A stretch of DNA of 60,192 nt, taken from Purshia tridentata. Its lineage: Eukaryota; Streptophyta; Magnoliopsida; Rosales; Rosaceae. Location of the stretch: the NCBI GenBank assembly GCA_003254885.1, contig QANT01008590.1:1-60192 (forward strand), read 5' to 3'. How positions within the stretch are numbered: position 1 is the first letter of the stretch; the number at the start of each line of letters is the position of its first letter. The notes below the pieces were generated by a model. It was not told where the DNA came from and did not search any database. It saw only the letters and a program-made list of their open reading frames with translations. Shown in pieces: positions 1 through 12,693 of this stretch. A program made the position numbers and the translations under genes.

Positions 1-1560
1 AATGATGGGCTAAGGGCAATCTCCATATAAACTTTACATTTCATTCAAATTATGATGATAAAGATGCTAAATCATTTTAAAACGATCGATAAAGATAATA
101 AAAATTTAAACTTAACAAATAAAGGGTAATTTAACTAAATGACCCAATTTAATATGTCCTAAGCTTTTTTAAACCCTTAGGGAGTTCCTATCGTAATGCA
201 TGATTACTTAACAAGGGGATTCACTGCACGTCTCGTCGTGACCTTCTCTTGAATTCTCAAAACCTCTGTCGCTCCACCCCCACAGGGGCAAAAAACCCAC
301 CTCTGTTAAAGCTTTTTTGACCTTTTTGTTTTTTTTTCGAATCAAAATACCCCTAAGCTTTTCTAACCCCTTTTCTGGTTACCACACATCACCCGTTGGC
401 CACCATATTATTGCAGCACCCAAACCCTCTTTCACCTTTTTGTTGCAATAACCATGGAGGAAAATAACTCAAACCCTAGGCTCCCAACTTGCTTGCACCA
501 CTTCCCTTGCCGCTAGAGACCCATCATCTCCTGTCTCTATCTCTCTCCTCTTTTCTCGACCACCCAAATATGAACAAAGAAGAGAAAACAAAAAGAGAAG
601 CAACTAAGATCTTTAAAAAAAATCAAGAATGAAAATTGAATCCTTGAATCATTGATTTACTTCTGATTTAGCTTATCCTAGAAAAAGTTTGTAATTTCGA
701 AATTTTCTGAAAACTCTTGAAGGAAAAATTAGTAATTTGACTTTATAGTAAATTAGTACTAGTCAAAAAGAGTCTGCAGGAATTTTCTGTGTATTTTTTT
801 GAGTCCGGATCTATTTTTAATCTATTTTCAAAGTTTGTAAAAATAGAAAATAGGAATAAAAAAATGAATGTACATGTGGCCACTTGTAAACCCAAATTTT
901 TTTTTATGAATAAACCAAAAAATTCATGAAAATTTGAATGGAGGTGGTAATTTATAAATAAAATTTAATTCAATGGACAACTTCCTTCAATTTTTAATTT
1001 ATATGATAACATACAAATCGTTTATATGAATATTTTGCTAAAAGGCCTAAATTTTACATGTGAGTTCATTTTTATTTTTTTTGGGTAAGGATGTGAGCTC
1101 CTTTTTCTGGTCAACGGGTGACATGTCAATTTGGCTTGTTTTACCTTTATCCAATGGGAGTTAAAAAACAAAAAGAATAAAAAGTGAAAGTTATTCTTCC
1201 CTCTGAAGAGGTAACGATTTATTTTACAGATTTTGTCCGCCAATACTCATATCTGCATGAAAGTGATGGACACTTGGCTTTTGGTTATGCATCGGTGCCA
1301 CCTCCGATATATTGAAGCAAATATACGTTTTTCTTCAATATAGGACTGACACGTGTATCACCTCTGTTTAGCTGTTCTACCTGCGCACTGCCCCATAAAA
1401 GCTTCCTTTATAGGATGGGGGACCCACCATAGTGTTATTACACGTGCCACCTCTTGGCCTGGAATAGCTTGCATGAAGACAACATGCTTGAATGAATGTG
1501 GCATAAAAAAGAGAACAAAAATGGCTTGAATAAAGGTTTATGCTCGAAGCATTAATAAAC
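1..1560. other. AT-rich upstream intergenic region
   Basis: No coding sequence is supported here. The short open frames have no recognisable motifs and no splice continuity. The stretch is AT-rich with many homopolymer runs and would hold the distal promoter of the MATE gene that starts at 2718. Confidence 0.5.
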
Positions 1561-2717
1561 TTCATGTATAAATATAAACCCAAAATTATTATCAGTTTTT
1601 CTAAAGTTATTATCTGTGTGAAATTGATTTTGTAAATGGGTCCTAAATATAATTTAAGTTATGGAAGGTTATTATTAGAGCTGTAAATTGCAAGAAGCCT
1701 GCCTCTGACAGCTTCTCTCTCTCTCCTCTACACACAAAAAGTAGTCATAGTTTATGGTTGGTGTGTTTCTATTGTGCAGGTCCCTGTCAAGGTGAGAAAA
1801 ACTTTGTTCTCCTGAGCTTTGGATATAAAGTTTCTTCAATTATATGCGTTGAAATTATTTTGCTAGGTGTGATAGGTGTTCCAAGTTTCTAAGCTGCAGT
1901 TAGGGTAGTGATGCTATAAGTTTCAAATCCAAGTTCCGTGATTGATATAGAGTTGTTACTGAAGGTGAGGGACACTCATAAACTTTCTTCTGTAGTTCGA
2001 AATTGAATAGTCTTCCTATTCATTTCTTTTGAGGTTTCAAAGCTGAAATGTCCATCAACTTTCCAAACCAAAATTCCTTTAATTAAAATACTTGTTGAGT
2101 TTAAGTTTTCTTCTGGTCTGAGAAATTTAGTTGTCTTAATTTGTTTGATTAGTGTTGAGGTTTCAAATATGACATGTCTTTTTGAGGATGAATTTTAACA
2201 AATTCAGGCACTTTCTTTTTCTGTGGATCAAGCATCATGGGAACTTTTTTTTATGGTCTGCTGTTGAGGCTTCATTGACACTCTTGTTGAATTGAAAGGC
2301 ACTTCTTTTTCTCTAAGTTTTCTTTTGATGGATCTAGATTTATTAAAGCTGTTATAAGTTTCGTAGTTAGAATGGTAGTTTTAGAAACCAACCTTTCATT
2401 GGTATACTTTACTTGGTGGTTAACTGCTCATCTGTTTGCAATGTTAGCTAAACTTCCTATAAGGATACTTGATACTGCTAATTGCTTCGTGACTTCATCA
2501 TATCAGACACTTACGGACAATGGTTATCTAGCTTCTTTAGTTGACTGCTTTGATGATATAATCTGCAGGGTCTGGAGCACAATTTTGTGAATTTGTTTAT
2601 GTCGATTTTGTCACCATTGCTCTGATAATTCTGCTTCCTATAAACAACTGGTTCAGTAACCGTCCCAGTAAAAAGGAAACTCATTTCTCATTTCTCATTG
2701 AATCGACTTTCTAACCC
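1561..2717 (+). promoter_or_regulatory. Putative promoter and 5' leader of the MATE gene
   Basis: A TATA-like string TATAAATATAAA lies near 1567, about 1.15 kb upstream of the start codon. A CT-rich stretch near 1713-1730 and several possible splice sites (for example GTGAGAAA near 1792 and a pyrimidine-rich stretch ending TGCAG near 2568) suggest a 5' UTR with one or more introns. No long open frame is convincing. The transcription start and leader splicing cannot be fixed without RNA evidence. Confidence 0.3.
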
Positions 2718-5700
2718 ATGGCTGAAGAAGATGATTCATATACATATGGGAACCAAAGGAAAACTCCTATCTGCATTTTCTTTAAGGATTCCAGGTATTA
2801 TTCCAATTTTATGCATTTTCATTTATTTTTCCTGTTTAGGAGGTCCCTTAACTTGAATGTTAAAGTGTTTAATGTCTTTGGCAGACGAGCAATGAAAATA
2901 GTTCAGACTTTCTTACCTCTGCTATTTTTGCTCCAAAATATGCCATTACGTGCTTAATAAGGGCAAAGTACACTATGTGTGTGTGCGTGCGCACAAATGT
3001 ATGCACGTGCACATCTGTCTTTGTCTTTGTCTCCAAGAGCCATTGTTGATATGATCTTCAAACTGCAATTTGGACCCTCATCTCCTCCTTTTAATTTCAG
3101 TAGAAATCTAGGATCTAATTCTTGGATTCTCTTTTGTATGAGCAGATATGTTTTTAATCTGGACAAACTTGGTTTAGAAATAGCATCAATTGCATTGCCT
3201 GCAGCACTGGCTTTGACAGCTGATCCAATCGCTTCTTTAGTTGACACAGCATTCATTGGCCAAATAGGTACTTTGCTTCTTGTTTTGTTATTCGTTTTGA
3301 ACTTTGCATATGTTGTTCCATCTGAAACAAGTTTTATGCCTGGTTTAATATTGTTGTGTTGCTGGGTGACAAATACACAATTGAATTGAAAACTGAAGAG
3401 AAAATCATTTCTTTATCAATCCAGAGAGAGGACAACCAGAGGATTACAATATGTTAGCAACAACTATTTTGCTAACATCGGTCTAATAGATTTTCTCCAG
3501 CATAATTATGAACTTCGTTTAGATCAAAAGGGTGGACATAAAATGCAATATGGTTTTTACTTGAAGGGCCAAATGTAAGCATATACAGATTCACAGTCCA
3601 CTCATAGCCTAATGGTTAGCTGACATGGATTTTAATATTTTATCTGTTAACCCTATATCCTTCACATATTGACCAATTACCACCTGCTAAATCTGAGTCT
3701 TCAATCGCTGATTCATTTTGGCTGAACCTGTCAAGTGGTAGCTATTTGGAATTGTAAAAATTCCACATCTTTGTTAAATCTCAATTTCGAGAAATTCATA
3801 TCCATGTTGTCTTAATGTTTAAAGGTCCAGTGGAGCTAGCTGCTGTAGGAGTTTCTATTGCTTTGTTCAATCAAGTATCAAGAATTGCAATATTTCCACT
3901 TGTTAGTGTCACAACCTCCTTTGTTGCTGAAGAAGATACTATTGGAACAGTGAGCCCCGAAGCAAATGAAAATGATTACCTGGAAACAGGTTCATCAGTG
4001 AATGGTGAAACTAAACAGTTGATACCAGAAAGTGGTATGCTTCATCATTTTCTAAAATTATACTCCGTATAGATTCTGTAAAGACTTACAGGATAGATCT
4101 CATCAACTTTTCATGATTATCCTATTAAATTTTATGATATTCTCTTACTGGTTTATAAAACTTCTAACATGATTGGTTTTTCTCTCCATTTTCTTTCCCA
4201 GATACTGGTCAGAATGCATACAACTCAAAATCAGTTGGTGTAAGCTTTAATATAGTAACAACTGAGCATCAGAAAAGGTATATCCCATCAGCGTCATCAG
4301 CAATGGTCATTGGCAGCATTCTTGGCCTGATTCAAGCCATATTCCTCATATCTGGAGCAAAACCTCTATTGAACTTTATGGGAGTCACTTCTGTACGTTA
4401 ATATTTGTTCATTTAATTTTTTTTCAATACAAAAATTTTGGTTTACTTACTATTTTGTTGTCTCAAGCCCTACATATGCTACTATAATTTTTAAAGCAAG
4501 AAACTATTGTTTGTGCAGGATTCCCCAATGCTAAAACCAGCACAGCAGTACTTGATGTTGAGGTCGCTTGGTGCTCCTGCAGTTCTTCTTTCATTGGCTA
4601 TGCAAGGGGTCTTCCGTGGGCTCAAGGATACAAAAACTCCTTTATATGCCACTGGTATACCTTAATGAAGTTTCACTTTAGCTTATGGTCTGATCTTTTT
4701 CAACATAACATGAATAGTCTTCAACTTAATTGTTCTGATTTATAAATTTTCTGGTTTAATATAGTGGCAGGAGATGTAACAAATATAATTTTAGATCCAA
4801 TATTTATATTTGTTTTCCGTCTGGGTGTCAATGGTGCTGCTATTGCCCATGTTATATCTCAGTAAGTTTTATCTAACTGATGCTCCAGTGTCTATTCTTG
4901 GTATTTTTTTTTTTGTGGGATTTTCTGGAATGCTACATTGTGTGGCAGCTTGCCTCATGTTTTTAAAATTGTCATTGTAGGTACTTAATATCGGTCATAC
5001 TCTTGTGGAGATTAATGGCTCAGGTTTTTCTCTTACCCCCGAGTATCAAACATCTCCAATTTGGTCGATTTCTTAAAAATGGTGAGACTTTAATAGGCAG
5101 AGGTGACTCTTGCATGCATGTTATATTCAATCTTGAACTTCATTTTTTTCTTCTTTTTTTTTGAGGATCTATACTCTTCTAGCCTTAATTTCAGTGAGCA
5201 GAAACATTGGAAATGTAGCTTAAAAAAGGTGAATTTTATGTACACATTATCTAGGAGACCTGAACAGCTTAAAGATAGCAGATATTTGAGTCAGCAATAG
5301 CCATAGGAAATGTGAGGAAAATCTGATGAAGTATTTGATAACGTGATCGAAATATCAAGTTCTTTCTAATTTAAATATATCTAGACAAATTTCTGATGCA
5401 GGATATGATATTAAAGCCGAGATCAATGAGATTAATTTTAAGCTTTGAATTTAAATTAACTAAACACCCATATTCATATAAGGAAAATTCAAAAGTAAGA
5501 TTAGCATGAAACGAATAAGCTTTAAACCCTTAGAAAGTCCCTTATAAAATCTTGTGTTCAACTGGTAATAATGAGTGTGTTGAATCCTCTAGCTTAGGGT
5601 TGTTCTGATTTAATGCAGAGATCTACATAGAATATTGTAGTGAGTTCAACAATAGATATAAGATTGTAGAAACAAGAAAGAAAGAACGAACGTTTGCAGG

Positions 5701-7889
5701 GAAACGGAAAAATATATCAAGGATCGCTTACTTGATAAATGTTAATGAAAGCTCAAAGACAAGAAAGATTAACCTCAAATGATAAAGATAAAGTAGCTGG
5801 ATGACGATAGGGTTTCACGCTCAAAACTTGGCTTCACTATTTGATTTTTAATAGATAGATAGCATAGATAGCATTATGTAGTTGATACCCCATTAGTCCT
5901 GTCTTCACTCCAGGTTTTCTATTATTAATGAGGGTCATTGCTGTTACATTCTGTGTGACTCTGGCTGCATCATTGGCTGCACGCCAGGGAACGACATCCA
6001 TGGCTGCATTTCAGGTCTGCTTGCAGGTTTGGTTGGCAACATCCCTTCTAGCTGACGGGCTGGCTGTTGCTGGACAGGTTGGGATACATTTCTTTAATGA
6101 ACGAACCTACTGCAATGATGTTTACTTCTTAGTTTTGAGAATTGAGATGATTTCTTTCCTATATTTTAAAATCATTAAAAAATCCCTCAGAAAATGAAAA
6201 TCACCAAAGTGCATTGCTTGATTAATACTTTTTGATTTATGAGTGAAACTGATTTGGACCTTCCCCTCAGAATCAAGAAAGAACTTCCAGAAAACTGAAC
6301 GGGCCAAAAGTACTAAATGACTCAGTATAGTTCTGTAGTAAAGAGAAATGATCAAATTCAAGGATGTTAATGTGGCTATTATTGCAATAAATTTCTTGGT
6401 TCTAGTATTTCCAAGTCTAATCAACTGAGGTTCAAAGTTTCTTTACTGTGTTTCATGTGTAGCAATTTTGGTTTATTGAAAGGAATACTAAATAAAATAG
6501 CCCGGAATTGTAAATTTTCATTATAATAGAAAGTATAGCACCACCTTTTCATGTTCCAACCACAAATGAAAAGGCTGTCACATCCTTTACATGTAGAAGT
6601 TAAAGCAAAGACTTCTTGCTCAATTAGTTTTTGTTCTTAAAGTGATTGAAAAAGCGATGTTTTGTTATGTTTCTTCTTCTAAGGAAGAAAATATAGAATG
6701 ATCATGATTTACCTTAGGCATATATTCTTTGTAAAACTAAAGAGATCTAATCCCAACCACAAATATGGCTGAAATGAATGGTTTTGAAATCAAGAAAACT
6801 TATTTTAGCAGACCCTATTTGATATTTTCTTTTTATGTACAGTTAATATTTCAATATTGTTTCATTTTCCTCTTTTGTTTTTTTGTTTTTTTCTGACTTT
6901 GTGGTAGTTGCTTCACACTTTCAGGCAATACTTGCAAGTGCATTTGCAAAAAAAGACTATGATAAGGCAACAGCCGCTGCATCACGAGTGTTACAGGTGT
7001 TTCATATATTTCAGAATTAGGATCAATACATAATACATATGATGTCATTTTCTCTAAAATGTCAGATATAACTTTAAAATGCAGTTGGGATTGGTTTTGG
7101 GGTTGATCCTTGCTGTCATGCTTGGAGTGGGGTTGCAGTATGGAGCAAGATTATTTACAAAAGATGTCAATGTCTTACATCTTATTAGCATAGGCATTCC
7201 AGTAAGTCCTCTTGTCCCCAAACAGAAGACAACATTTCAACTTATATATATATGTTTCTTCAATCCCAAATGACATTTTGAATTAACTGTCTTCCAATTC
7301 AATTCAGTTTGTTGCAGCTACTCAACCCATTAATGCCTTGGCGTTTGTTTTTGATGGCGTCAACTTTGGAGCATCTGATTTTGCATATTCTGCCTTTTCC
7401 ATGGCAAGTGTTTAGTTCCTTTCTGGCAATACAATTAATGATATTTTCTTTTATAATTTTTAAAGAGAAGTGAAATTGTTTATGAACAAAAACTGTGATG
7501 CATTAGCCATTTTTCAGTATTAAATAGCGTAATGCTTTCAAAGGAAACTTGATGATCATTCTTCTCTCCAGGTTCTGGTGGCTATACTCAGCATCCTATT
7601 TCTGTTTATTCTCTCCTCCACTAATGGATTCATTGGAATATGGATTGCTTTGACCATCTATATGAGTCTTCGAACATTTGCCGGATTTTGGAGGTATAAA
7701 TTAGAAAGAGAAACACTAGAGGGGATAAATCTCGACCGTTTTGGCAGTTGATACACAAAATATTTACTGATATACTCCGTTTTGGCAGTTGATACACAAA
7801 ATATTTACTGATAAACTAACTTTCCATTTTACTGATGCAATTGCAGGATAGGGACAGGAACAGGACCTTGGGAATTCCTCCGGACCTAA
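2718..7889 (+). CDS. DTX42: MATE efflux transporter, DETOXIFICATION 42/43 (FRD3-like) clade
   Basis: Thirteen exons can be read: 2718-2794, 3146-3267, 3825-4034, 4202-4392, 4519-4654, 4765-4861, 4981-5081, 5914-6077, 6925-6996, 7085-7201, 7308-7403, 7572-7693 and 7847-7889. They join in one frame to give 515 residues. The protein is a 12-helix MATE carrier. Recognisable blocks include LALTADPIASLVDTAFIGQI in the first helix region, RSLGAPAVLLSLAMQGVFRG, GDVTNIILDPIFIFVFRLG, MAAFQVCLQVWLATSLLADG and the C-terminal GTGTGPW. A hydrophilic acidic loop follows the second helix (exon 3 to early exon 4), as in the FRD3 subgroup. Known members of that clade export citrate for iron transport or aluminium tolerance; this substrate is inferred, not seen. 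All introns are GT-AG except the one after exon 11, which begins GC. The start is the first ATG before the conserved block and matches the family's usual length. DTX42 and DTX43 cannot be told apart by eye. Confidence 0.93.
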
Positions 7890-8827
7890 ATGGACCTTGG
7901 TATACTCACTTGGAAGTTCCAAGAGTTTCCTTTTTTGCTTTCATTTGTAGCTTACTTTGGACTAGATTGTTTGAAATTTTTAAAAACTCGATTACTTTGT
8001 TACATGCAGAAAATCATAGAAAGAGCAAATATGCATGTAACATGTAACCTATATATTGGTGAAATTTTTAATGAAATTTTCTGCAATACATTTAGCTTTG
8101 TCACAAATGTGTGGGAGAATTTCCAAAAAGGATAACATATCTCTGTACATTTCTCATACAATTGCAACTTTTGTTGGCTAGCCTCGGCTGGCCCAACTAA
8201 AAGCTTTTTTATACAACAAGTGTCAGTCTACTCCACTTCCATCTACTGCCCATCCCAGCCATACCCACTCAAATAAAATTTGTATCCAAACTCACCTTAA
8301 AGGCTTAAACTCTTAAAATCCCTATCTCTAGAGCCCAACTCCAACCCTCTTTTTCTTTTTCCATTTAGGCCCAGCGCTGTAGCCTGGCCAGGCTCTGCCA
8401 CTGCTTAAGGGCTTGAAAAATACAATTGAAATTGAACTCTCATATAATATGTTCAAAAAAATATTTTGCTCACCGCCGGTGATGAGTATTACCATCATGT
8501 TAAATGATTGACATGTATTCCTCAAGTGACGCGTGTCAACAACCTAGAATGGTGGTGATGCTCACCACCACCTTTTTGAGGTGAGCAAAATAACACTTAC
8601 ATGTCCAGGATTTAATAGAGAATTAAAATTGAAACACTATTCAATTTGGCTTTTAATGAATTTTAAATGATGATCAAATGAAAAGTCTTATGGGTACTCA
8701 ATCAAGATTTGGTGATATTCAATCAAGACTTCTAAAAAATTAATGGTATTTTATTAAGAGTTTGAGAGTCTATAAAATTATATAAAATTCAGAAGTCATT
8801 GACTTTGATGGAATTCAATAAATGGTG
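7890..8827. other. 3' UTR of MATE gene and intergenic sequence
   Basis: The first few hundred bases after the stop at 7889 are probably 3' UTR. The rest is AT-rich with no supported gene. Just before the end of the MATE gene, at about 7733-7811, a phrase containing tttggcagttgatacaca is repeated in tandem within the last intron. Confidence 0.4.
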
Positions 8828-8910
8828 GAATTTGATATAAATTGGAGTGTGCATTATATATACCAATTCTCTATCCTCCTCCCTAGTGATTTTTACATAG
8901 TTCAAGTTAA
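8828..8910 (+). repeat. Direct repeat, left copy (flank of a hAT-like insertion)
   Basis: About 82 bases starting gaatttgatataaattgg and ending caagttaa occur here and again at about 10077-10158, almost unchanged. A single N follows the left copy at 8911. The right copy continues into ordinary flanking sequence, so the right copy looks like the true continuation. Confidence 0.85.
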
Positions 8911-8911
8911 N

Positions 8912-10076
8912 CCATACCAGCAATTTCTAAATGGTACGGTATGGTATGGTATGGACATTTTGAAAAATGAAACCATATCATACCGATGATCTATGGATTC
9001 GGTATGAAACGGTATGGTATGGTATGATGTCAATCTCTTAAACTTTTTTTGCCAAAACCAAAACATTCAATATGTTTTTTCAATTAAAACAACATTTAAC
9101 CACGTGCTTTTTTTAGCCAAAAGCTCAAAACAACATTTAACAATCTAAAATAGAAGTTCATATATAATTATAATTCAAACTTAACAAATAGAATGCCCAA
9201 ATTCTAATAAATTCATAATAGGCTGCAGCAAAATACAAAAATAGAATGCCCGAATGGTTTGGTTCAGGATTTGGGACTTTGGAGTTAATGGTTTAGGGTA
9301 TTTTAGGGTTTAATTTGGGGTTTGAGACTTTAGAATTAAAAATTTAGGGTATTTATGGGATTTGGTTTGGGGTTTGGACTTTGGAGTTTAGAGTTTAGGG
9401 TATTTTGAGGTTGAACTTTGAGGTTTGGAGGCTTTTTTTTTTTTTACATATGTTTTAAGTAGTATAGGGTATGAGATATTATAATATATGTTTTATACTA
9501 TATCTTAATTTCCTAAACCTTAGGATATAAGGTATAGGGTATGGGATATAGTATATACAATTTACTAATATTATACTATATCATAGTATTAGGATATGAT
9601 ATAAATAAAGTATGAATTATAGTATACTATATAGTATATAGTATATACCAACTTGCCATACTATAATACAATTAATACTGTGAATTATAGTATTAGCCAA
9701 TTGTAGTATAGTGTTTAGCATTAGGGTTTATGGATTAAATATTTTAGGATATATTATATTATGATATGATATAAAATTATAAATTATTAATTAACTATGA
9801 ATTATAGTATATACCAAGTTACCATACTATATTTTTATTTAGTTTTTATATAGAAATGTTAATTAAAATATTTAAATTTAAATTTAATTAATGTTCAGTA
9901 TGGTATGGTATTGGTCGATATTGAAAAATTGAAACCATTCCCATACCATTTAAGATCGGTACGGTATGGTTTCAGTATGGTATAAGGATCGGTATCATTT
10001 TTCGATATAAAACTTGACACGAAATGATATGAAATCGGTATGGAACGGTATTACGGAATAAGATGCCCACCCCTAG
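8912..10076. mobile_element. hAT-like non-autonomous element, left end missing
   Basis: The stretch is AT-rich, non-coding and packed with iterations of ggtatggtatgg and tttagggtatttt. Its right edge ends gatgcccacccctag, whose complement TAGGGGTGGGCATC has the look of a plant hAT terminal inverted repeat. No transposase frame is visible. The matching left terminus is absent, and the left edge is the N at 8911. The class is inferred from the terminus only. Confidence 0.55.
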
Positions 10077-10158
10077 AATTTGATATAAATTGGAGTGTGC
10101 ATTATATATACCAATTCTCTATCCTCCTCCCTAGTGATTTTTACATAGTTCAAGTTAA
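10077..10158 (+). repeat. Direct repeat, right copy
   Basis: This is the second copy of the 82-base segment seen at 8828-8910. It begins immediately after the hAT-like terminus, which suggests that the insertion site lies just before aatttgat and that those 8 bases could be the target duplication. Confidence 0.85.
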
Positions 10159-11630
10159 AAGGTCTTTTCTCACATTTGAACCATTTTGCTCCTAAATTAG
10201 GCTTCAATTTTCCACAAAACATAGTTGTTATCATCCAAACGGACATTAAGAGAAGTTGCGATATTGGAAGAGATCACAATAGGAGAGGATCCAATATTAG
10301 TAGACACAGCAGCAGAAGAAGTACCCATAACCAATAAAATTGAGGACTTTGGATTATATCAAATATGTGTAGGGTTACAAGACTTGTACACAAAGAATCA
10401 ATAAATACAAGAAAATCTAAGTGTATCTAAGGAGGACTTATCATAAACATCGTAATTTACTTTTGATCTGATGTTAAAACCTGATTTATATGTCAATTTT
10501 GTAAGAATTTGTGATGTAAAATTATCAGTTGTCATCCATGAACCAATGTATAAACTTATTTACATGACAGTTTTTTCATGATACTTGGATGTAAAGTATA
10601 TTTATGCCTTTATTACAAGATGCTTCCTAAAGTACAAATTCTTCAAGGGTGTCCACCAATTCTTGAAAATTATGCAAAGTTAGTGATTTCATTAATAAAA
10701 CCGTGAAAGGCTTACACCGCTTTGCGGCTTTGTTGACAGACATATTTTAGTGATGTGGATGCCATGTGGACAACAAAATAATAAAAAATTCTCATTTCCT
10801 TTCTTTTATGTCACATTTTCCCTCCTTTTTTTAGTTTTTCCCTTTCTTCTGCTTTCTTTTTTTGTCTCTTTCTTCTTTCTCCTTTCTTCTTCTCCTTCTT
10901 TGTGTTTGCAGGCCATCATCCATTTCTTTCTTCCTTTTTTTTGTTATTTTTTCTCTTTCTTCTTTCTTCTCCTTCTTCGTTAAACTAAAATTAAATTTCC
11001 ACACTATATTGCAACCTTCTACAATAACCAAGCTGCTATTTTTCAGACCCAAAATTAAGCCATTAAACATTAAAAAAGCAAGTTAGAGATTTCAAGTGTA
11101 AATCTCATATTGGTGGGCCATTTCTGAAATGAGAGCGTTTGAAAGACCTGGTCATACAAGTTTGACATTATCATAAAAAAATATCTATTCTCACTAAGTT
11201 ATAGCTACAATAGTACCTAGCAAGTACAAATATTACATGGCTGAATCCCATATAACAACTAGTGGAGCAGCAACGTAACCTGCGCCTTTCATATAACGTC
11301 CACAATATTGGAAATTCAATTCAGAATACACTCAGACAAATGCATGCATAAATACAACATTCTTGTGAAAATAACTCAGGTTTTTAACAAACACATGCAA
11401 AGGCAACCATAACTCGACCCAAAAAATGGCAAAATTATCTACAACAATTATTCATTCTCTTACTTAATAAAAGCACTGATCAAACTGTCATGTTGTGTAA
11501 ATATGGTATTACATCAACTTAATTTTTACAGATTATGGTATTGTGAGTATTGAGCCATATCATTGTTACATAAAGAAAAGAAAAGTAGACTTACCTATAA
11601 TGTCAACATTGCATCCATTACAGATTAAAG
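10159..11630. other. Intergenic; polypyrimidine tract at 10795-10990
   Basis: No gene is supported. A C/T-rich stretch of about 200 bases (repeats of ttcttctttctcc) accounts for the open frames seen on both strands here. Confidence 0.5.
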
Positions 11631-11632
11631 TT

Positions 11633-12693
11633 CATCTACAACTTTGACACTAACAATCTTGTCCAATTCCTTAGGAGAGGCTACAATGCTACATATCCGC
11701 CATTACGTTCTCTTGACCATGCCAAAGGATCTGCATGCAGTATTCCCAAACTAGATCAGTCAACTTTTCACAACTATAGAAGAAACAAGGTACATAAGAC
11801 AATCTAAAAGGAACACCACCATAAAGACTTACCTTATCAATTAATCACTACATTAGATACAGCCTCCACTAACTAATAAAACAATCATATGTTACAAAAA
11901 GTTTCCTTGATTTTTGCTCATCTACTGATTAAAGCTTATAAAATGAGCTTACATTTCCAGTGTGCTCGGCCAGAAGTTTTACAAGAGTGTCCCTATTTGT
12001 TATTACCTGCAAAAGAACACCAGCAATGTTGAAATTTCCAAAAAATGTAAACTATAACTTGAATTTAAAAGCTTATGACCTTATAAAAGGAATCTTATGT
12101 CAGTGCTCAGTGTGTGAGAGAGAGAGAGAGAGATCATTTCATATGTATCATATTTTGATCATTAACACCACACTTACTGTTTCACCATCATGACGAGTTG
12201 TTCCCGTAGAATTCATATAAATATATATTGGCTGTTTAGGTTCCACCCATTACAGATACATCAATTCCGCAACAACAAGCTCTGTGACTGCTGGTACTAA
12301 CTGAAACATGGAAGGAACTTTTAACAGATTTCACAAAATGGAAGAACAAAGTCAATGAGACTGATTAAAACCAACTATGAATGGATTTTTGCCTCCCAAA
12401 TCATTTTAGTCATATTATCCCTTCTAAAAGGTCTAGGAACCACTACATAACCAAGACAAACACGTATCCCATTTTTTTGCATAGCTGCATTATAGAAATG
12501 CTCTGGGCGTCTCAATTCCCACCCATAAACATAATGTGTATGAAAAGATGCCATTTTTTGATACTTCTAGAAGACAGCAATGGTTTCTAGGACCAATAAA
12601 ATGTTAGATTCAAGAACTTACAGGCATGGCAATATAAACTATTCTTACATGGAGTAGCAATGAGGGAAAGTGTGGAGGTGGATTCCTTGGCCT
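11633..12693 (-). pseudogene. CLPR3: CLPR3-like plastid Clp protease subunit, decayed
   Basis: Exon-sized pieces in minus-strand order match the plastid ClpR3 family. Piece 12693-12622 reads RPRNPPPHFPSLLL..RIVYIAMP and ends at a GTAAG donor. Piece 12300-12178 reads LVPAVTELVVAELMYL, a stop, then PIYIYMNSTGTTRHDGET. Piece 12006-11953 reads VITNRDTLVKLLAEHTGN between good splice sites. A short piece near 11865-11832 begins VEAVSNV and then hits stops. The last piece, near 11733-11633, reads ILWHGQENVMADM, then a stop and frameshift, then VASPKELDKI..VKVVDEL. ClpR subunits are non-catalytic members of the chloroplast ClpPR ring. The TAA at 12252-12250 replaces an expected CAA, and the central exons containing the Clp core are missing. 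A possible further upstream piece lies at about 13190-13140. This copy cannot make a working subunit. Confidence 0.8.

Noticed and set aside
2372..2590. 72-codon frame upstream of the MATE start containing ASLVDCF
   Set aside because: It shares a short chance resemblance to the transporter's first helix, but frame, splice sites and the remainder do not fit; taken as leader sequence.
10750..11086. Several open frames rich in Phe/Ser/Leu or Lys/Glu/Arg
   Set aside because: They are translations of a polypyrimidine tract and have no complexity.
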